Assembly: GCA_036873135.1 (NCBI GenBank)
Contig: JAPTYO010000019.1
Coordinates: 186,001 to 250,000 of the forward strand
Origin: Clarkia xantiana subsp. parviflora
Taxonomy: Eukaryota > Streptophyta > Magnoliopsida > Myrtales > Onagraceae
Direction of reading: 5' to 3'
Length of the DNA stretch: 64,000 nt
Shown here one piece after another: positions 22,808 to 34,929 of this stretch. Each line of letters opens with the position of its first letter. Position 1 is the first letter of the stretch. The notes under the pieces are model-generated. The model was not told the origin of the DNA and did not search any database. It saw only the letters and a list, made by a program, of their open reading frames with translations. The position numbers were made by a program, and so were the translations under genes.

Positions 22808-23093
22808 TTCACACTTTCCAATCTTTAGAAATATTTGAGTGGTTATGGAAAAAAAAAAAAACAAAAAAAAAAAACTAATTAGTTGTTTCTATATAGATAT
22901 ATTTCTAAAAAATAATAGTGATATGGTAGATTGGTACACCATATTGATGAAGTTCACACTTTCCAATCTTTAGAAATATTTGAGTGATTATTGGGAAAAC
23001 AAAAAAAAAAAAAAAAACAAAATAATTAGTTGTTTCTATATAGATTTTTCTAAAAAATAATAGTGATATGGTTGGTAGACCATATTGATGAAC
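22808..23093. repeat. Tandem duplication of about 145 bp
   Basis: Two direct copies (22808-22952 and 22953-23093) begin TTCACACTTTCCAATCTTTA, each with an A-rich run and ATAATAGTGATATGGT; they differ in poly-A length. Confidence 0.9.
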
Positions 23094-23640
23094 TTGTGGT
23101 CCTTGTGGATATGGATTTTCTGCAACGGATATGGAACATATATAAGTGTTAGGGATAATAAACTGTTTGTGGTGTTGCCTTCCCTATCTGCAGGTGGTAG
23201 GTGCTAATTTGATGTATTTAAAATTAAATCTTAGACGATTCGAAGAAAACATTTATAAAGTAGATTCTTAAAACGTATAAATGTCGATGCTACAAATTAA
23301 ATAAATGATGATTCGAATTGATCAATTATAAAACGATCCTTAAAACGAATAAACGTCATCATTATCTACAGAGAAAATTAGTTACCAAAACTAATTCTTA
23401 AAAATACAAGAAAAACTCAACGTATGTCGTCTCCTCAAATATCAACAACAAGCATCTCGAAAACAAGTAATGGACTTCCTACAAAACAAATCTAATCTAC
23501 AACAAGATAAGTTATATTTCTAAGATACAATTAAAAGAAATCTATTCAAACAGAAGATGGAGGCGCTGCCAAATATTACAAGATAAGTTATTCACTTTCA
23601 GAACCAATACATGTAGATATTTGAGAAATGACACCGTCTA
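23094..23640. other. AT-rich intergenic sequence
   Basis: No coding or structural feature recognised. Confidence 0.4.
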
Positions 23641-23895
23641 AAGATCATGAGGTGACGACTTGCTTGAAATAAGCATTTCATCTTAAGGAATTAGAAGTGA
23701 CAACTTGCTTGGAAAAAAACGTTACCTCCCAAGTAAGATGAGGTGGCGACCTGCTTGGAGGAAACCCTTCCTGCTAATGAAGAAGAGGTGGCGGTTTGTT
23801 CGTCACCTGCTAAGAGGAAACCCTTCCTCCCAGTAAAAAAACTAAATGTGACGGCCTGATTATCAGCTGTTACTTTCCTCCCAAAGAAAAAAATG
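23640..23895 (-). repeat. Fragment of LTR family C minisatellite
   Basis: Repeated GGTGGCGACCTGCTTGGAGGAA and AACCCTTCCT phrases are the inverse of the repeats inside the LTR at 39866-40648 (GCAGGTTGCCGCCTCATC). A relic of the same family. Confidence 0.7.
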
Positions 23896-25126
23896 TGTTT
23901 ACTTTTATAATTATTTTTTGGCAAAAAAAAAAACTTTTATAATTATTCTTAATTTGACTTTTTAAAATTGTACATTTGCTTAATTAAACTTTTTATACTA
24001 AATAAATGTCTATAACTCAATTATTACCCCTCCTAAACATAATTTATAGATTCGTCCGTGCCAATTATCCGAAGTGTAAGAAACAATAAATAAGATGTTC
24101 ATTGAGTATTAAACAATAATAAATACAGTGAAATTCAATGTTGAAACCAATTAAATATGAATAGTCTACTAAATTTAAATATTATTTCGGTTCTGTTTGG
24201 AACTATTGTATATTGTTGTATTATTTACTCATATAGTAAATAGGGTAGATAGATGTTTTGGAACGAAGAAATTTTACCGTTGGGCAGGTCGGTCATGCGT
24301 TGATTAGGTGATGAGGAAGAGACATTTGATATTCCATCCCATGTGTGCTCAATTATTGACAACCAAACAGCCGACCAGTCTCCGTCACGTCATTATCTTT
24401 TTTTTGTCCACACAATTTCACTATTATTATTATTATATGAGAAGGTAAAAGAAAAAACGGTCACAAACAACAAAAGGAGAAAATAATATTTTTTGGAGGA
24501 ATATATTATAGTCGAGGAAATGTGCTAATAATAATCATTAATAAAGGGTCTTTGGTTGGCGTAATAATACCATATTAATTAGCTATATATTTTTTTTTTT
24601 GAAAGAATTAGCTATATATTAATCATTATAATCTTTATTTTTTGCCACATAATATTAATATGTTTGTTTTAATGTTTAATTAAGTTAGTTAAACTTAAAA
24701 CAGAAGTATTATTTTAACATGATCTTAACCATGTAATATTTTAATCCATACTCGGTAGTAACCTAGTTGCCCTCCTTTTTATACATAAATAAATAATATA
24801 TAATATATATATATTAGTATTCATACTTTTCAGTGTACCGATTTTTTAAAATAATTTCCAGTTTCTTTTTCTTTTGTTTGTCTAATTTTTATTTTTAAAA
24901 ATATTCAGATAAATCTTGTTGTCACTTTATAACTCTATTGTGTATATCATTGTAATATATATATATATATAAGTGTTCATCCCAACATTTTATTTAATAT
25001 ATATAAATATTTTAATGTTTTAATACAATGCTTAGCTAATGCAGGTAACGAATTATTGAGACTTAGGTAGATAAATCCTAAATAGTTAGGGGGGTAAAGA
25101 TACTCAACGGTCTTCTTGTGAGCTTA
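23896..25126. other. AT-rich intergenic sequence
   Basis: No gene recognised. Contains several TAATAC-type MITE-like phrases and a short direct repeat AATTAGCTATATATT near 24577-24620. Confidence 0.4.
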
Positions 25127-25135
25127 TGGTTTCTG

Positions 25136-26074
25136 GAGTGAATGACCAAACTAGGTCACTTCTCGAAACTAATTCCCAAACTAGGCTTGTTCAGAAACTA
25201 ATTCCCAAAATAGGTCTCTTCATATTTTTAATAATATCTATTATTTATTTTGCATCCTAAAGTTTACATTGTGTTACAAATGAACCTTCAATCGTAATAT
25301 ATTACTAGAAAAAAATTGAAAATTAAGAAAATTAAATATATGAAAAACATAAAAATAAAAATGGAAATAAAAAATAATTAATTAATGAAATGATAAAAAA
25401 TACACATTAAAAAAATAATCAAACATACATTTTTTATAGCTTTTAATTTTTAAAAAATATATGAAATTAAAGGATACAATTTAGATATAAAAATAAATAA
25501 GTTTTAAACAACTTTATATTGGCAAGAAAAACAACATATAATGGTATAAAAACTATTCATCAAGAGTATGAAAAAAAATATACAAATTGTATTCATTCTT
25601 AAATTTATTCTATTGATTTTTCAAATGTAAATTAGTTTTTCTATTTTTTTCAGTCACTAATTTTATAAATTTAACATGTTTTACTTAGGGTTTATGTACG
25701 CTTTCATTTTTATATTTTCATACTTAAAAAATCACGAGTATTTAGTTTATTTACATTTTATATCACAACTTTTTTTTAATAATTTATATCCTTTAGCATA
25801 ATTTATTTTCACAGTTTTTTTTCACAATTAATAATTTATTATATTTTAGTTTTTAACTTTTACATATAACTACCTTATATTTTCAATTTTTCTAACATAT
25901 TTCTTGTATTATTTCGGTTTAGGGTCAATTGTAACAAAATATAAACTTTGGGATGTAAAGTAAAAAAATATATCTAATTAAAAAAAATAAAAAAACCTAT
26001 TTTGAGAATTAGTTTTGAAAGAAGCCTAATTTGGGAATAAGTTTGGCCAAACAACCTATTATGGGAATTCACTC
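25136..26074. mobile_element. Mutator-like non-autonomous element
   Basis: Inverted ends start GAGTGAATGACCAAACTAGG on the left and GAGTGAATTCCCATAATAGG on the right and extend some 85 bp with repeated ACTAATTCCCAAA phrases. Flanked by TGGTTTCTG (25127-25135) and TGATTTCTG (26075-26083), a 9-bp duplication with one mismatch, as expected for MULEs. Interior is AT-rich and non-coding. Confidence 0.8.
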
Positions 26075-26083
26075 TGATTTCTG

Positions 26084-27947
26084 TCCACCCGTTTTTACAA
26101 TATCACTTATCAATTTTAATATTATTATTATATATCATAATATATATATATATATATTTGAAAAGGTAAAAGCAAAATGGTCCCGCCAAAAAGAGAAAAA
26201 AAAAAAAGTTAGAAGGAGAGCTTGTAACCGAGAAAATGCTAAAAACTATAAGTTGGTGCCGAATTAACACGTATTAGAATGTTAATAATACCACATTGTG
26301 TATTAGATTTTTTTTCAACTTTTTTAAAATAATTATTAATTTCTTAATGTGTAGTTTCAATAATTGGTCAAAAAATTTAAGTAAATATTTAGGTTGAAAA
26401 TGAATGGAATTGTATTTAGATTTTTTTTGTCCTGTATACCGTTGTAATAAACAAAATATTATGTTAATTATCCATGTATTAGTATATATTAATACAAATG
26501 TCCTCCATCCGAATACTTTATAGGTTATACAAGTATTGAAATATCTAATACAATTCTTAGATAGAAGTATGTTTATATAAGTAAATCGGAAAGACTCGGA
26601 GCACTTTCAATGGGCAAATTTTTCAAGACATTTGCTTATGTGGATGTGAGAGGCTTGGACATTTTTATAGCGATATATGATTTGTTTGGATTTGGTTCGG
26701 AACATTTTTTAGGAAAAAAAAAACTTGATTCGGTTTATAACCGGCCATGACCATTTTTATACTTAATTTACACTAATTTTTTTTTTAAAAAATCAATTCA
26801 AAACAAGTTATGTTTCAAAATGAACCAGTTCACCCATTTATGAACTTGTATGTTTGGAAGTGGACTGGTCTGGTTCGGCCAAACCTGCTTTTTTGACAAC
26901 TGTACTATATAGACTAGATATCTGCGCGCGCTATGCGCGTGCGCGTTGTCTTCCTGAGAATGTTGTAATGACATCAAACAGAAGTCATATTTATGTTTTG
27001 TTCTTTTAAGAAGATTGCTTTTCCACATGTTTTTTTAGTGCCGCTTCATTGAGATCCGAACTATATACGTGCATATAGTCTAGTTTTACAAATTGATCCA
27101 AAAATGTTAGGCAAGATTTCTCGAGCTTCCCAAGGTTTTTATTTTCTCTAACATTATTATTATCTTGAACAGTCACTGTAAGGTTTATTCACAGGCGCCA
27201 CGTGGGCGCATAAGAGTGGTTTGACGGAAATCAAGGGTTGGACAGTGTGGTACGACTTCAGAGACTCAGACGAAATGGACGGTCACGATCCTAGTCCTTG
27301 GTCGGTTCGTTATTATTTCTTTTGTTTTTTTTTTTCTGGATGAGTTAGGACTCAGGAGTTCATCTGAAATGCAACTCTTTTCGTAGTTTATTTATTTCAT
27401 GTTCGTAAAAAGTAAATTAATGCTTTTCTTAAATAATATTTTATATTCTCAAAATTTCAACTAGTTTTGAACGCATTTTTTTTTTGGTTTTGTTTTACCA
27501 GAGGCATCATTTCATCTCCACTCAACAAATTAATTGCTATACTAGTTTTATTTTCCGAGCATCGCGCGGGGTGACTTACTAATATATATATATATAATTA
27601 ACAAACTAATATTCGATAAAATTTATAGAGACTATTTGTAATATGTTGAAACACTATTTTAAAAATAAAATATCAATCTAAAATTTGAAAAAGTAAATGA
27701 AAGACTGAAAATTTTGAAACATAAAATACCATTGCGCAAATTCACAAATAAATTTTAGATGCCCGTACCGCATGTTACCTTTGGTCGTCGGATCCGTGTC
27801 ACGCGTTTATTCTTCAACAGATATGGTTTCTAAGACCACCGACGTATCTTGCCGAAGATAGAGATGACTTTGCCACTAAGACTGTCAGCCGCCCGTACCG
27901 CCTGGTATCTTCGTTCCGGCTCCGCGTCAAACGTCTGTTAAAAATCA
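26084..27947. other. Intergenic sequence with two Helitron-like ends
   Basis: At about 26909 and 27542 the minus strand shows a GC-rich hairpin followed by CTAGT, as at 10021. No coding family was recognised. A G-box-like GCCACGTGGGC lies at about 27196. Confidence 0.4.
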
Positions 27948-28170
27948 GTGAAATTTTAATTCGATTAACTACATACATTGAATCTTGAACAGTCCAAAAT
28001 TATAATTGCGATTAATTGCATACATTTAATCTTGAACAGTTCGAAATCAGGGAAATTTTAATTGCGATTAATTGCATACATTGAATCTTGAACGGTCCGA
28101 AATTTTAATTGCGATTAATTGTATACATTGAATCTTGAACGGTTCGAAATTAGCAAAATTTTAATAGCGA
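27948..28170. repeat. Short tandem repeat, about four units
   Basis: Repeats of AATTGCGATTAATTGCATAC followed by TTGAATCTTGAACGGTCCGA, about 50-60 bp per unit. Confidence 0.85.
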
Positions 28171-28429
28171 TTAATTTCAACTTAAAAACCCTCAGCTCCC
28201 TAGTGCAATCAATGCTATGAAGTTAATGACTACAAAACTCTTAGCTCAATTGTCATAAATGCATCGATTAATGTAAAAAAAATCATCAGCTCCACATTCA
28301 CTCTATTATTATCTTTCCTTCAGAATTTATAATATATATAGATAATTTTTTTTGGGTAAAAGCTATATAAATTTTACTTATACTTGAAAATATATATAAA
28401 TAACTACCAGAATTAATTAAGAAAATGGA

Positions 28430-28790
28430 TACCTCCAACAGTGGTGATATAGTGGTCAAAAGAGTTTAATCCTAAGTGGTTTGACTCAAATATCCTAGTT
28501 TTGAAATCCCTCAGGAGCATCACCTCGCGGTGACCTGACATATAAATATCAGGTCCCGTCTGGACCACATACCGCGTCAGGCATATGAGGAGGCGCGTAA
28601 AACTGGGCATAATGGGTCGGCCTCTTAAATATACTAGGCTGCTGGTGGGGTTACGTTGACGCCTGTGCATTCGCTAGTTGTTCGCTAAGTCTGGTCGGAA
28701 AAAAGTCAGACCGTAAGCAGAAGAGCCCGAACATTACGTAACGGGATGGACCTAGGGTCGCCATTACTAGCCCATTCTTTTACTAGGCCA
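28430..28790 (-). mobile_element. Possible tRNA-derived SINE
   Basis: Contains a box A-like TGGTCAAAAGAG and box B-like AGTTTTGAAATCC in proper spacing on the plus strand, followed by an unrelated GC-richer body. Termini and target duplication could not be defined; strand is uncertain. Confidence 0.25.
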
Positions 28791-28864
28791 AAAAAAAGGA
28801 AAAGAATGAATTATCATAATACAAAGGACATTTTTATGGATTATATTATATATATATATATATA

Positions 28865-31030
28865 TATAAACGTTTATAATTGTTGGAAGGTTGGAGAGTA
28901 TGAAGAGAGCAATCCTTTTATTATACTAAACATGATATAAGAAAGTTGCATAACCATTACAATGATGGAGGCTCCTTTATATAGGAGACCTCTAGGACTA
29001 GAATGCAAACCCTACGAACATTAGGGACTAAGATGCAAATACTAGAACTAACATAAACTTAACATAATTAGATAATAACCCCCATATTAGATATCCTAAT
29101 ATTCCCCCATCTTTTCCTTCTTCTTCTTTCTTTAATCCTAAGCACATCCCAATCTTCAACAATTCAAACCAAATCAATCTTCAAAATGGAGCTACCAAAC
29201 TCCAATCTTCAACAAAAGCACAAAAGCTTCAATATCCAATATCCAACAAAACCTGCAATGTTGAATCAAAAAACTGAATCTTCAAGATCCACCGTGCTCT
29301 CAGAGGTGAACATCCACTTGTAGCCTTCATGCTCTCTCAGAGGTGTGATAATCCACGTGTAGCAACAATCGGTTGGTCTTCATCATGCTCTCAGCGGAGT
29401 GATGACAGCCACCTATGGCCTTGAAGTATTCAAAAAAAAGTTGAACGAAAGATGAAGTTCCAATGTCTCAGTCTTATTGCGAATGCTGAGGTTCCTATGT
29501 TTCAATCTTCCAGAAGGTGAAGTTTCTATGTCTCAGGTGGTGAGGTTCCGATGTTCCAACCTTCTATAATGTTCAACCAAAGATGAAGCTCCACACTTCA
29601 ATATTCAAAATGCCAAGGTTTATGCATACCCGGTCTTTAAACTGGCCCCCGAAAATCCTATTTCGGAGATCCCAAACTTCAAAACTGTCCTCAAAACAAC
29701 AAATCTTCAACAAATTCAACTGTAATCCAGTTGAAATCCAACAATCAAGCTATCCATAGCTCTAGCCAAAGACGATGCTTTAATGCTCCAATCATCAAAT
29801 CAGGATGCAGACATAAAAAATCAGATGTCAACAACAACAAACAATGGCAGACTGAAGTAATCCAATCCTCAATAAACCATAAAAAAACGAATCTCCATGC
29901 TCCAATCAACAACAAACCAGCTGAAATCCAGCAATCCAAGACCCAAAACAAGCTTCAAATTCCACAAAATGCTCAAATAATTCACCTAGGCATTTCATCG
30001 AACACCTTGTGCGCAAACCAGATTTTGCAATAAAATAGGCTGAAAATCACAGCTTTATCATCAGAAACGCAGCAGCATAAATAATCAGTTCCAGCAACAA
30101 TTTCAGCAACAGCAGCAACAAATTCAGCATAAAACATGAATTTCAGCAATTTCCAGCAATGTTAACAGCAACAAATGCCACAACAGCAGTAGATGCACAG
30201 TTGCAGCAGATTCACATCAAAGTAATGCCCCTATTGTTTTAAAATATAACTCTCAAACTTCCACTCCCACACAAGCAACTGCCCAAGTTTCGCAGACCCA
30301 AACGTCAACCAATTCCCAAGCTGAATGAAAACTGCAGTGGTAAGCTTCTCCTTTGAAAGAGACATCAATCACAAGCAGCCACACGAGCTGAAGCTTGCAC
30401 AAATCCATCTCGCTGTTGTTGGAGGGAGCGGACAGAGGTGGGGGAGTCAGATTCGTGGAGAAGCTCCCAGTCCAGGAAATCGCCGCCGGAGGAGTCCAGA
30501 AGCGAGAGCAGATCAGACAGCGACGGAGATGATGAATGAAGATGGGCGACTGACTAGCGGAAGAAATTGCTGAGGAAATTGAGCCAAGGTCGTCCACTGC
30601 GCAGCCAAGGAAAACGAATCCAGGGCCGAGATTGACCACAGCAACTGGGGTGAAGGAAGAACAGAGGCGAAGACGATGGATATTCACGTCACCGGCGCCA
30701 GGTCCAGCTCCAAGTAATAAAAAAAAATAAAAATTCTGGGATAGTAAAAATTAAAAACGAAACAACTAAGAACCAAGATCGGTGGCTCTGATACCATATA
30801 AACGTTTATAATTGTTGGAAGGTTGGAGAGAATGAAGAGAGCAATCCTTTCATTATACTAAACGTGATATGAGAAGGTTGCATAACCATTACAATGATGG
30901 AGGCTCCTTTATATAGGAGACCTCTAGGACTAGAATGCAAACCCTACGAACATTAGGGACTAAGATGCAAATACTAGAACTAACATAAACTTAACATAAT
31001 TAGATAATAACCCCTTTAGATATCCTAATA
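28865..31030 (-). mobile_element. Small non-autonomous LTR retrotransposon nested in the chromovirus integrase
   Basis: LTRs at 28865-29101 and 30797-31030 are near-identical (234-237 bp). On the minus strand the right LTR is followed directly by TGGTATCAGAGCCACCGATC (iMet PBS, 30777-30796), and a PPT (GATGGGGGAA) precedes the left LTR. The 1.7-kb interior has no gag or pol. Its target duplication CCATC is at 31031-31035 on the right; the matching CCATC is at 16880-16884 because of a later inversion. LTR ends are the non-canonical TA...TA. Confidence 0.9.
30253..30687 (-). CDS. Open frame inside the small LTR element, no known family
   Basis: A 144-codon frame shortly after the PBS (starts M-N-I-H-R-L-R-L-C). 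It resembles no gag or pol and is rich in Ser, Pro and hydrophobics. It could be a captured host fragment or chance; weak evidence for coding. Confidence 0.2.
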   Translation of the reverse strand: MNIHRLRLCSSFTPVAVVNLGPGFVFLGCAVDDLGSISSAISSASQSPIFIHHLRRCLICSRFWTPPAAISWTGSFSTNLTPPPLSAPSNNSEMDLCKLQLVWLLVIDVSFKGEAYHCSFHSAWELVDVWVCETWAVACVGVEV

Positions 31031-31035
31031 CCATC

Positions 31036-32283
31036 GCACCATGGCACTTGTGGAGGACAGGTACTTTTGGCCTCAATTGCGGGACGATGTGGAGATGTAC
31101 GTGAAGACTTGTCTTGTGTGCCAACAAGATAAGTTGGAGCAAAGATCACCCGCGGGACTTCTCGAGCCTCTTCCTACCCTGGAGCGACCATGGGATAGCG
31201 TCTCGATGGACTTCATTGTCAACCTACCCAAGTACAAAGGATGCCAAACGTTGATGGTGGTGGTGGACAGGTTCTCCAAGTACGCAACGTTCATTCCGGC
31301 CAAGAAGGAGTGCCCAGCGGAGGAGGCGGCCAAGCTTTTCATGAAGCACGTTGTGAAGTATTGGGGAGTGCCATCTACAATCGTGAGCGATCGAGACCCT
31401 CGATTCACCCGGAAGTTTTGGACGGAGCTCTTCAAAATGCTAGGTACGGACTTAAACTTCTCCACGAGTTTGCATCCTCAAACCGACGGAAAAAACGGAG
31501 CGAGTCAATGCACTCTTGGAGCTGTACCTTCGCCACTACGTGAGCTCGACACAAACCGATTGGGCTAAATGGCTGGATGTGGCCCAATTCTCCTACAATT
31601 TGCAAATGAGCGAGTCCACGGGGAGGAGTCCATTCGAGATCGTGACGGGACAACAACCATCGACTCCAAGTACGGTGGCAACGGGCTATAAGGGGAGTAG
31701 TCCATCGGCATACAAGTTCGCCAAGTCTTGGCAAGAGGAGGCGGAAATAGAACGGTCATGCCTAAACAAAGCCACCAAACGAATGAAGAAGTGGGCGGAC
31801 AAGAAGCGGAGGCACATCGAGTACAACGTGGGTGACCAAGTGATGGTGAAGATGCACAATATTCTCCGTCACAAGGACATCCACAATGGGCTTGTTCGTC
31901 GCTACGAGGGTCCATTCCGAGTTCTCAAACGAGTCGGGAAGGTGGCATACAAGGTGGAGCTTCCAGCCAAAATGAAGGTTCATCCGGTTTTTCACGTGAG
32001 TATGCTCAAACCATTCCACGAAGACAAGGAGGATCCAAGCCGAGTAGAGTCATCTCGTGCACCAATTGGAGCAAAGACGGCCTACGACCGAGACGTTGAA
32101 GAAATTTTGGCGGATCGGGAGGTGCGAAAACGTTGGTCCAAGCCGAAGCGGGAATACCTCATCAAGTGGAAGGGATTGCCAGAGTCCGAAGCAAATTGGG
32201 AACCGGCGGAAGACCTTTGGCAGTTCACGAAGGAGATCGAGGCTTTCCATGATGCGGACGCAACGAGGGTGTCGCTCGATTAG
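31036..32283 (+). pseudogene. Chromovirus integrase core and C-terminal chromodomain
   Basis: Integrase Cys pair (C-L-V-C-Q-Q-D-K), core blocks S-M-D-F-I-V-N-L-P, V-S-D-R-D-P-R-F and L-H-P-Q-T-D-G. A frameshift at about 31490 splits the frame. The second part runs to 32283 with the GPY/F-like module (Y-E-G-P-F-R-V-L-K-R-V-G) and a chromodomain ending (Y-L-I-K-W-K-G-L-P-E-S-E-A-N-W-E-P). Chromodomains bind modified histone tails and guide insertion into heterochromatin. The lineage within chromoviruses was not resolved. Confidence 0.93.
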
Positions 32284-32294
32284 GTGGGGGAGAA

Positions 32295-32715
32295 TGTCAC
32301 GGACGCGGAGTTTACTTGATCTAAGGCTCGTCCGTGACACGCCGGGCCTCGTTTACAAGTCGGGAATCCATACCGAGGAGTCTTGGGATGCGTGCGATTA
32401 TAGAAGATTCTAGAAGACTCCACACACTTGTAGATATCTCTTGTAGTAGGTAGAATTCTCTAGAGATAGCATTTAATGGGTAGTTGGGACTCTTGTAATA
32501 AATGTGGGTAGTTGGTAGATGTCTCCCTTGGAGCCTATAAAAGGGAGACCCCTCTCATTTGTAAAACATCCAAGAAATCTAAAGCACTTGAGTTCCAAAG
32601 CTCCTCTCCACTTATACTCTTCTCCTCTTAGTGTTGCTAGGGAAAAGGCTGACTTAGGAGCAGAATCCTAAGGCCGCACGGGTTAGGGAGCGCTAGATAA
32701 TCCAGGCCCGTGACA
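32295..32715 (+). repeat. 3' LTR of the chromovirus
   Basis: 421 bp, TGTCACGG to CCGTGACA. A TATA box (CCTATAAAAGGGAGA) near 32535 is the likely element promoter. Confidence 0.95.
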
Positions 32716-32719
32716 TATG

Positions 32720-33250
32720 CATGAGTGAATTCATCTGAATGATTTTCCAAAACTAGTCTCTCCTCAAGATGCAAATTCTCCCACGATAACATTGAGAGTT
32801 CATCTTTGGATGAGGATGGGGTTATTGTGCGGGGGTGAGCGGGAGTGTATTTGAGGACTTCAACTTCGTTTTCTTAGGGCCTTGAAATGCTTTTCTACAA
32901 ATTTGTGTAGTTTACCCATTTGGATAAGGATCTTAATATCTTATTTTAAGATTGTGCAATCATTTGTATCATGACCCTTGGTGCGGTGATATCGACAATA
33001 GTCATTTATCTGATGGCCTATTGAATTTTTCCTTGCTAGAGGTGGGTCACCTAGTCTCGTAACACTACATAAATGTTATGTGTGAGAGGCGTATACTGCG
33101 CCGGGTAGGGATTGAAGTCCCTCCTTTGACTTTGGCGTTTTCCTCGTCGAAAACTCCTATCTTTCTTGTCATCCTTCTTTTGAGGTCAAGATGGATATTG
33201 TTCTTCCGTTTTGGCAGGAGTCAGTTGTTTCCTCGACTCTGCTGGAGACT
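32720..33250. other. Region left of the Tat-like gag fragment
   Basis: Probably decayed gag sequence on the minus strand, but no block is readable with confidence. Confidence 0.35.
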
Positions 33251-33252
33251 TC

Positions 33253-34278
33253 TCATGCGACCTTTCTAAGTCGATATATTTTTTTGACTTTGGCGGCGAG
33301 AGCGTCGATCCTCCGGACAGGCTTCATCACCATGATGTCCTTCAAGGCCTGACTCTGTGACCTCAGTCCCCTCCAGAAAGTTCGGATGAGCTCGCTATCA
33401 GTGGCATTTTCGTTCAGTTGGAGTATTTTGTGGTATCTGGTATAATAATTGGCCAAGGTTTCATCGAGACGTTGCTCAATTTTATCCAAAAAATCGTACT
33501 CTTGAGGCGCTGCCTTTGGCATATATGCCCCTCTATAAACTTGGCTTTTACTCTTCTCATGAATCTATCGAGTTGTCGGGAAGTCCATAATACCAGGTAG
33601 AGGCTTCCTATTTGAGAATGGTAGGGAAGAGTGCCGCGTAGTGGTCCGACGTCGCCCCTCTTCCTAACAGAGAAGAGTTATGGGCATTGATATCTCGGAT
33701 GAGATCTCATTCTTCAATATAGTCGTCGATATTCCTTGCAAAAACTTGCGGGGGAACTCGAGTGTCGAGAAGACTTTTTGAAAAGGGATGAGAGGTGTGG
33801 TCACAGACTATTAGCATGTCGCCTGTCCCTTTCCTATTTTCTCCAACAGTTCATCAACCTGCCCTAATGTAAATAGCACGGGCTCTTTGACAGGAGTGTT
33901 GACCATTGTGGTCTTCTGTGCTTATTTAGGCTCTAGAAGCTTTGTCTCGATGGTCTTCAAATTTGAGGCCGCATCTTTCTTCTGGGAAGCCTCAAGCACT
34001 GGCTCTTTAGCTTTTGGGATAGTTCCTGCCTGGGCCTGGCTCCAGAAGGTTATGAATGCCGCCATCACTTCTTGTGGGACAGCAGTGGGAGCTGTCCTCG
34101 TTTCTTCTTGGTTTGGTGGTTGCTCAGAGCAAAGGGGTTGCTCCTCGGTATTAGCACCGTTGTTCTGAGGATGAGGATCTCCCTCATTCACTTGCTTGGA
34201 AGTGGTATGGTCTGTTTGAGATTTCGCTATCTCTTCTATTACAGTCGTTACCTTCCTTGAATTATTTTGTGGGTCCAT
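33253..34278 (-). pseudogene. Tat-like Ty3/gypsy gag fragment (LTR family C)
   Basis: The 34278-33922 segment starts M-D-P-Q-N-N-S-R shortly after a PBS-like TTTGGCGTTGTTTG. The 33522-33253 segment reads as a gag core end (E-T-L-A-N-Y-Y-T-R-Y and R-T-F-W-R-G-L). Between them the frame is broken. A 119-bp piece of the matching LTR (34315-34433) borders the start. No pol remains. Confidence 0.65.
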
Positions 34279-34314
34279 GACCTTTTGATCGTCTTCTTAC
34301 AAACAACGCCAAAT

Positions 34315-34433
34315 GTTGGGATCAAGTTGACGTAGCCCTTATCTTCGGGAAGTGGACTTCAAGGCGTCGCCTTTGACTAGCTCACTTAGGTGTCTATCTC
34401 GACCTCACATGGTACTTAGTTTCCTTTGGAGTC
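34315..34433 (-). repeat. Truncated LTR, family C
   Basis: TGTTGGGATCAAGTTGACG and the following 100 bp match the start of the LTR at 39866. It breaks at about 34433 into copia gag sequence. Confidence 0.85.
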
Positions 34434-34436
34434 AAA

Positions 34437-34916
34437 TTGCTTGCCACCAACTCTACTGATCCAGCCATATCAGAAAAATGCCCTTTTAAATCTCTTATTG
34501 AATTATATAGTTGTAAGCTTAATTCACAGAATTCAAATGAGTCCATAACACAGATTGCTCCGAACAATAGAGTAAGAATCATTCAATCCCATGAGAAATT
34601 GGAAAAGCCTCGTGTTCTCTTCATGATCAATGTGATTTTCAAAGAGCTCTCCTTGAATGTGTGTTAAGGAACAAGCAACATCAAATTCACCCCATAAGAG
34701 TCACAATTTGGTAAGAAAAAAAAAATTAGAAATGGAATCAACACCCTATCGAGTCAGAGCAATCTCTCTATGCAACTTGTAAATCCTAAATCCATTTACT
34801 TTGTCAAACTGCTGCTTCAATTCCTTCCAGGCCAGCATTGCACTTTCAGAATACATCACAGAGCTAGCTAAATTATCAGATACTGAGTTCATTATCCAAC
34901 AAAAAACGACGGAATT
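34437..34916 (-). pseudogene. Second copy of the copia gag fragment
   Basis: Near-identical to 37190-37605 plus 39294-39370 and in the same orientation. Carries the gag phrase A-W-K-E-L-K-Q-Q-F-D-K-V-N and K-L-H-R-E-I-A on the minus strand. It lacks the retrozyme insertion, so it shows the uninterrupted target site. Confidence 0.85.
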
Positions 34917-34929
34917 ACATCTCTACTCA

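Larger units (their letters stand above)
31031..32715 (+). mobile_element. 3' part of the split chromovirus
   Basis: Begins at CCATC exactly where the minus-strand half stops. Contains the rest of integrase, a chromodomain, a PPT (AGGTGGGGGAGAA) and the 3' LTR (32295-32715). The outer flank TATG matches the outer flank of the 5' LTR, showing both halves were one insertion. Confidence 0.95.

Noticed and set aside
32295..32715. Hammerhead ribozyme in the chromovirus LTR
   Set aside because: No CUGAUGA core was found on either strand of this LTR, so only the retrozyme carries ribozymes.
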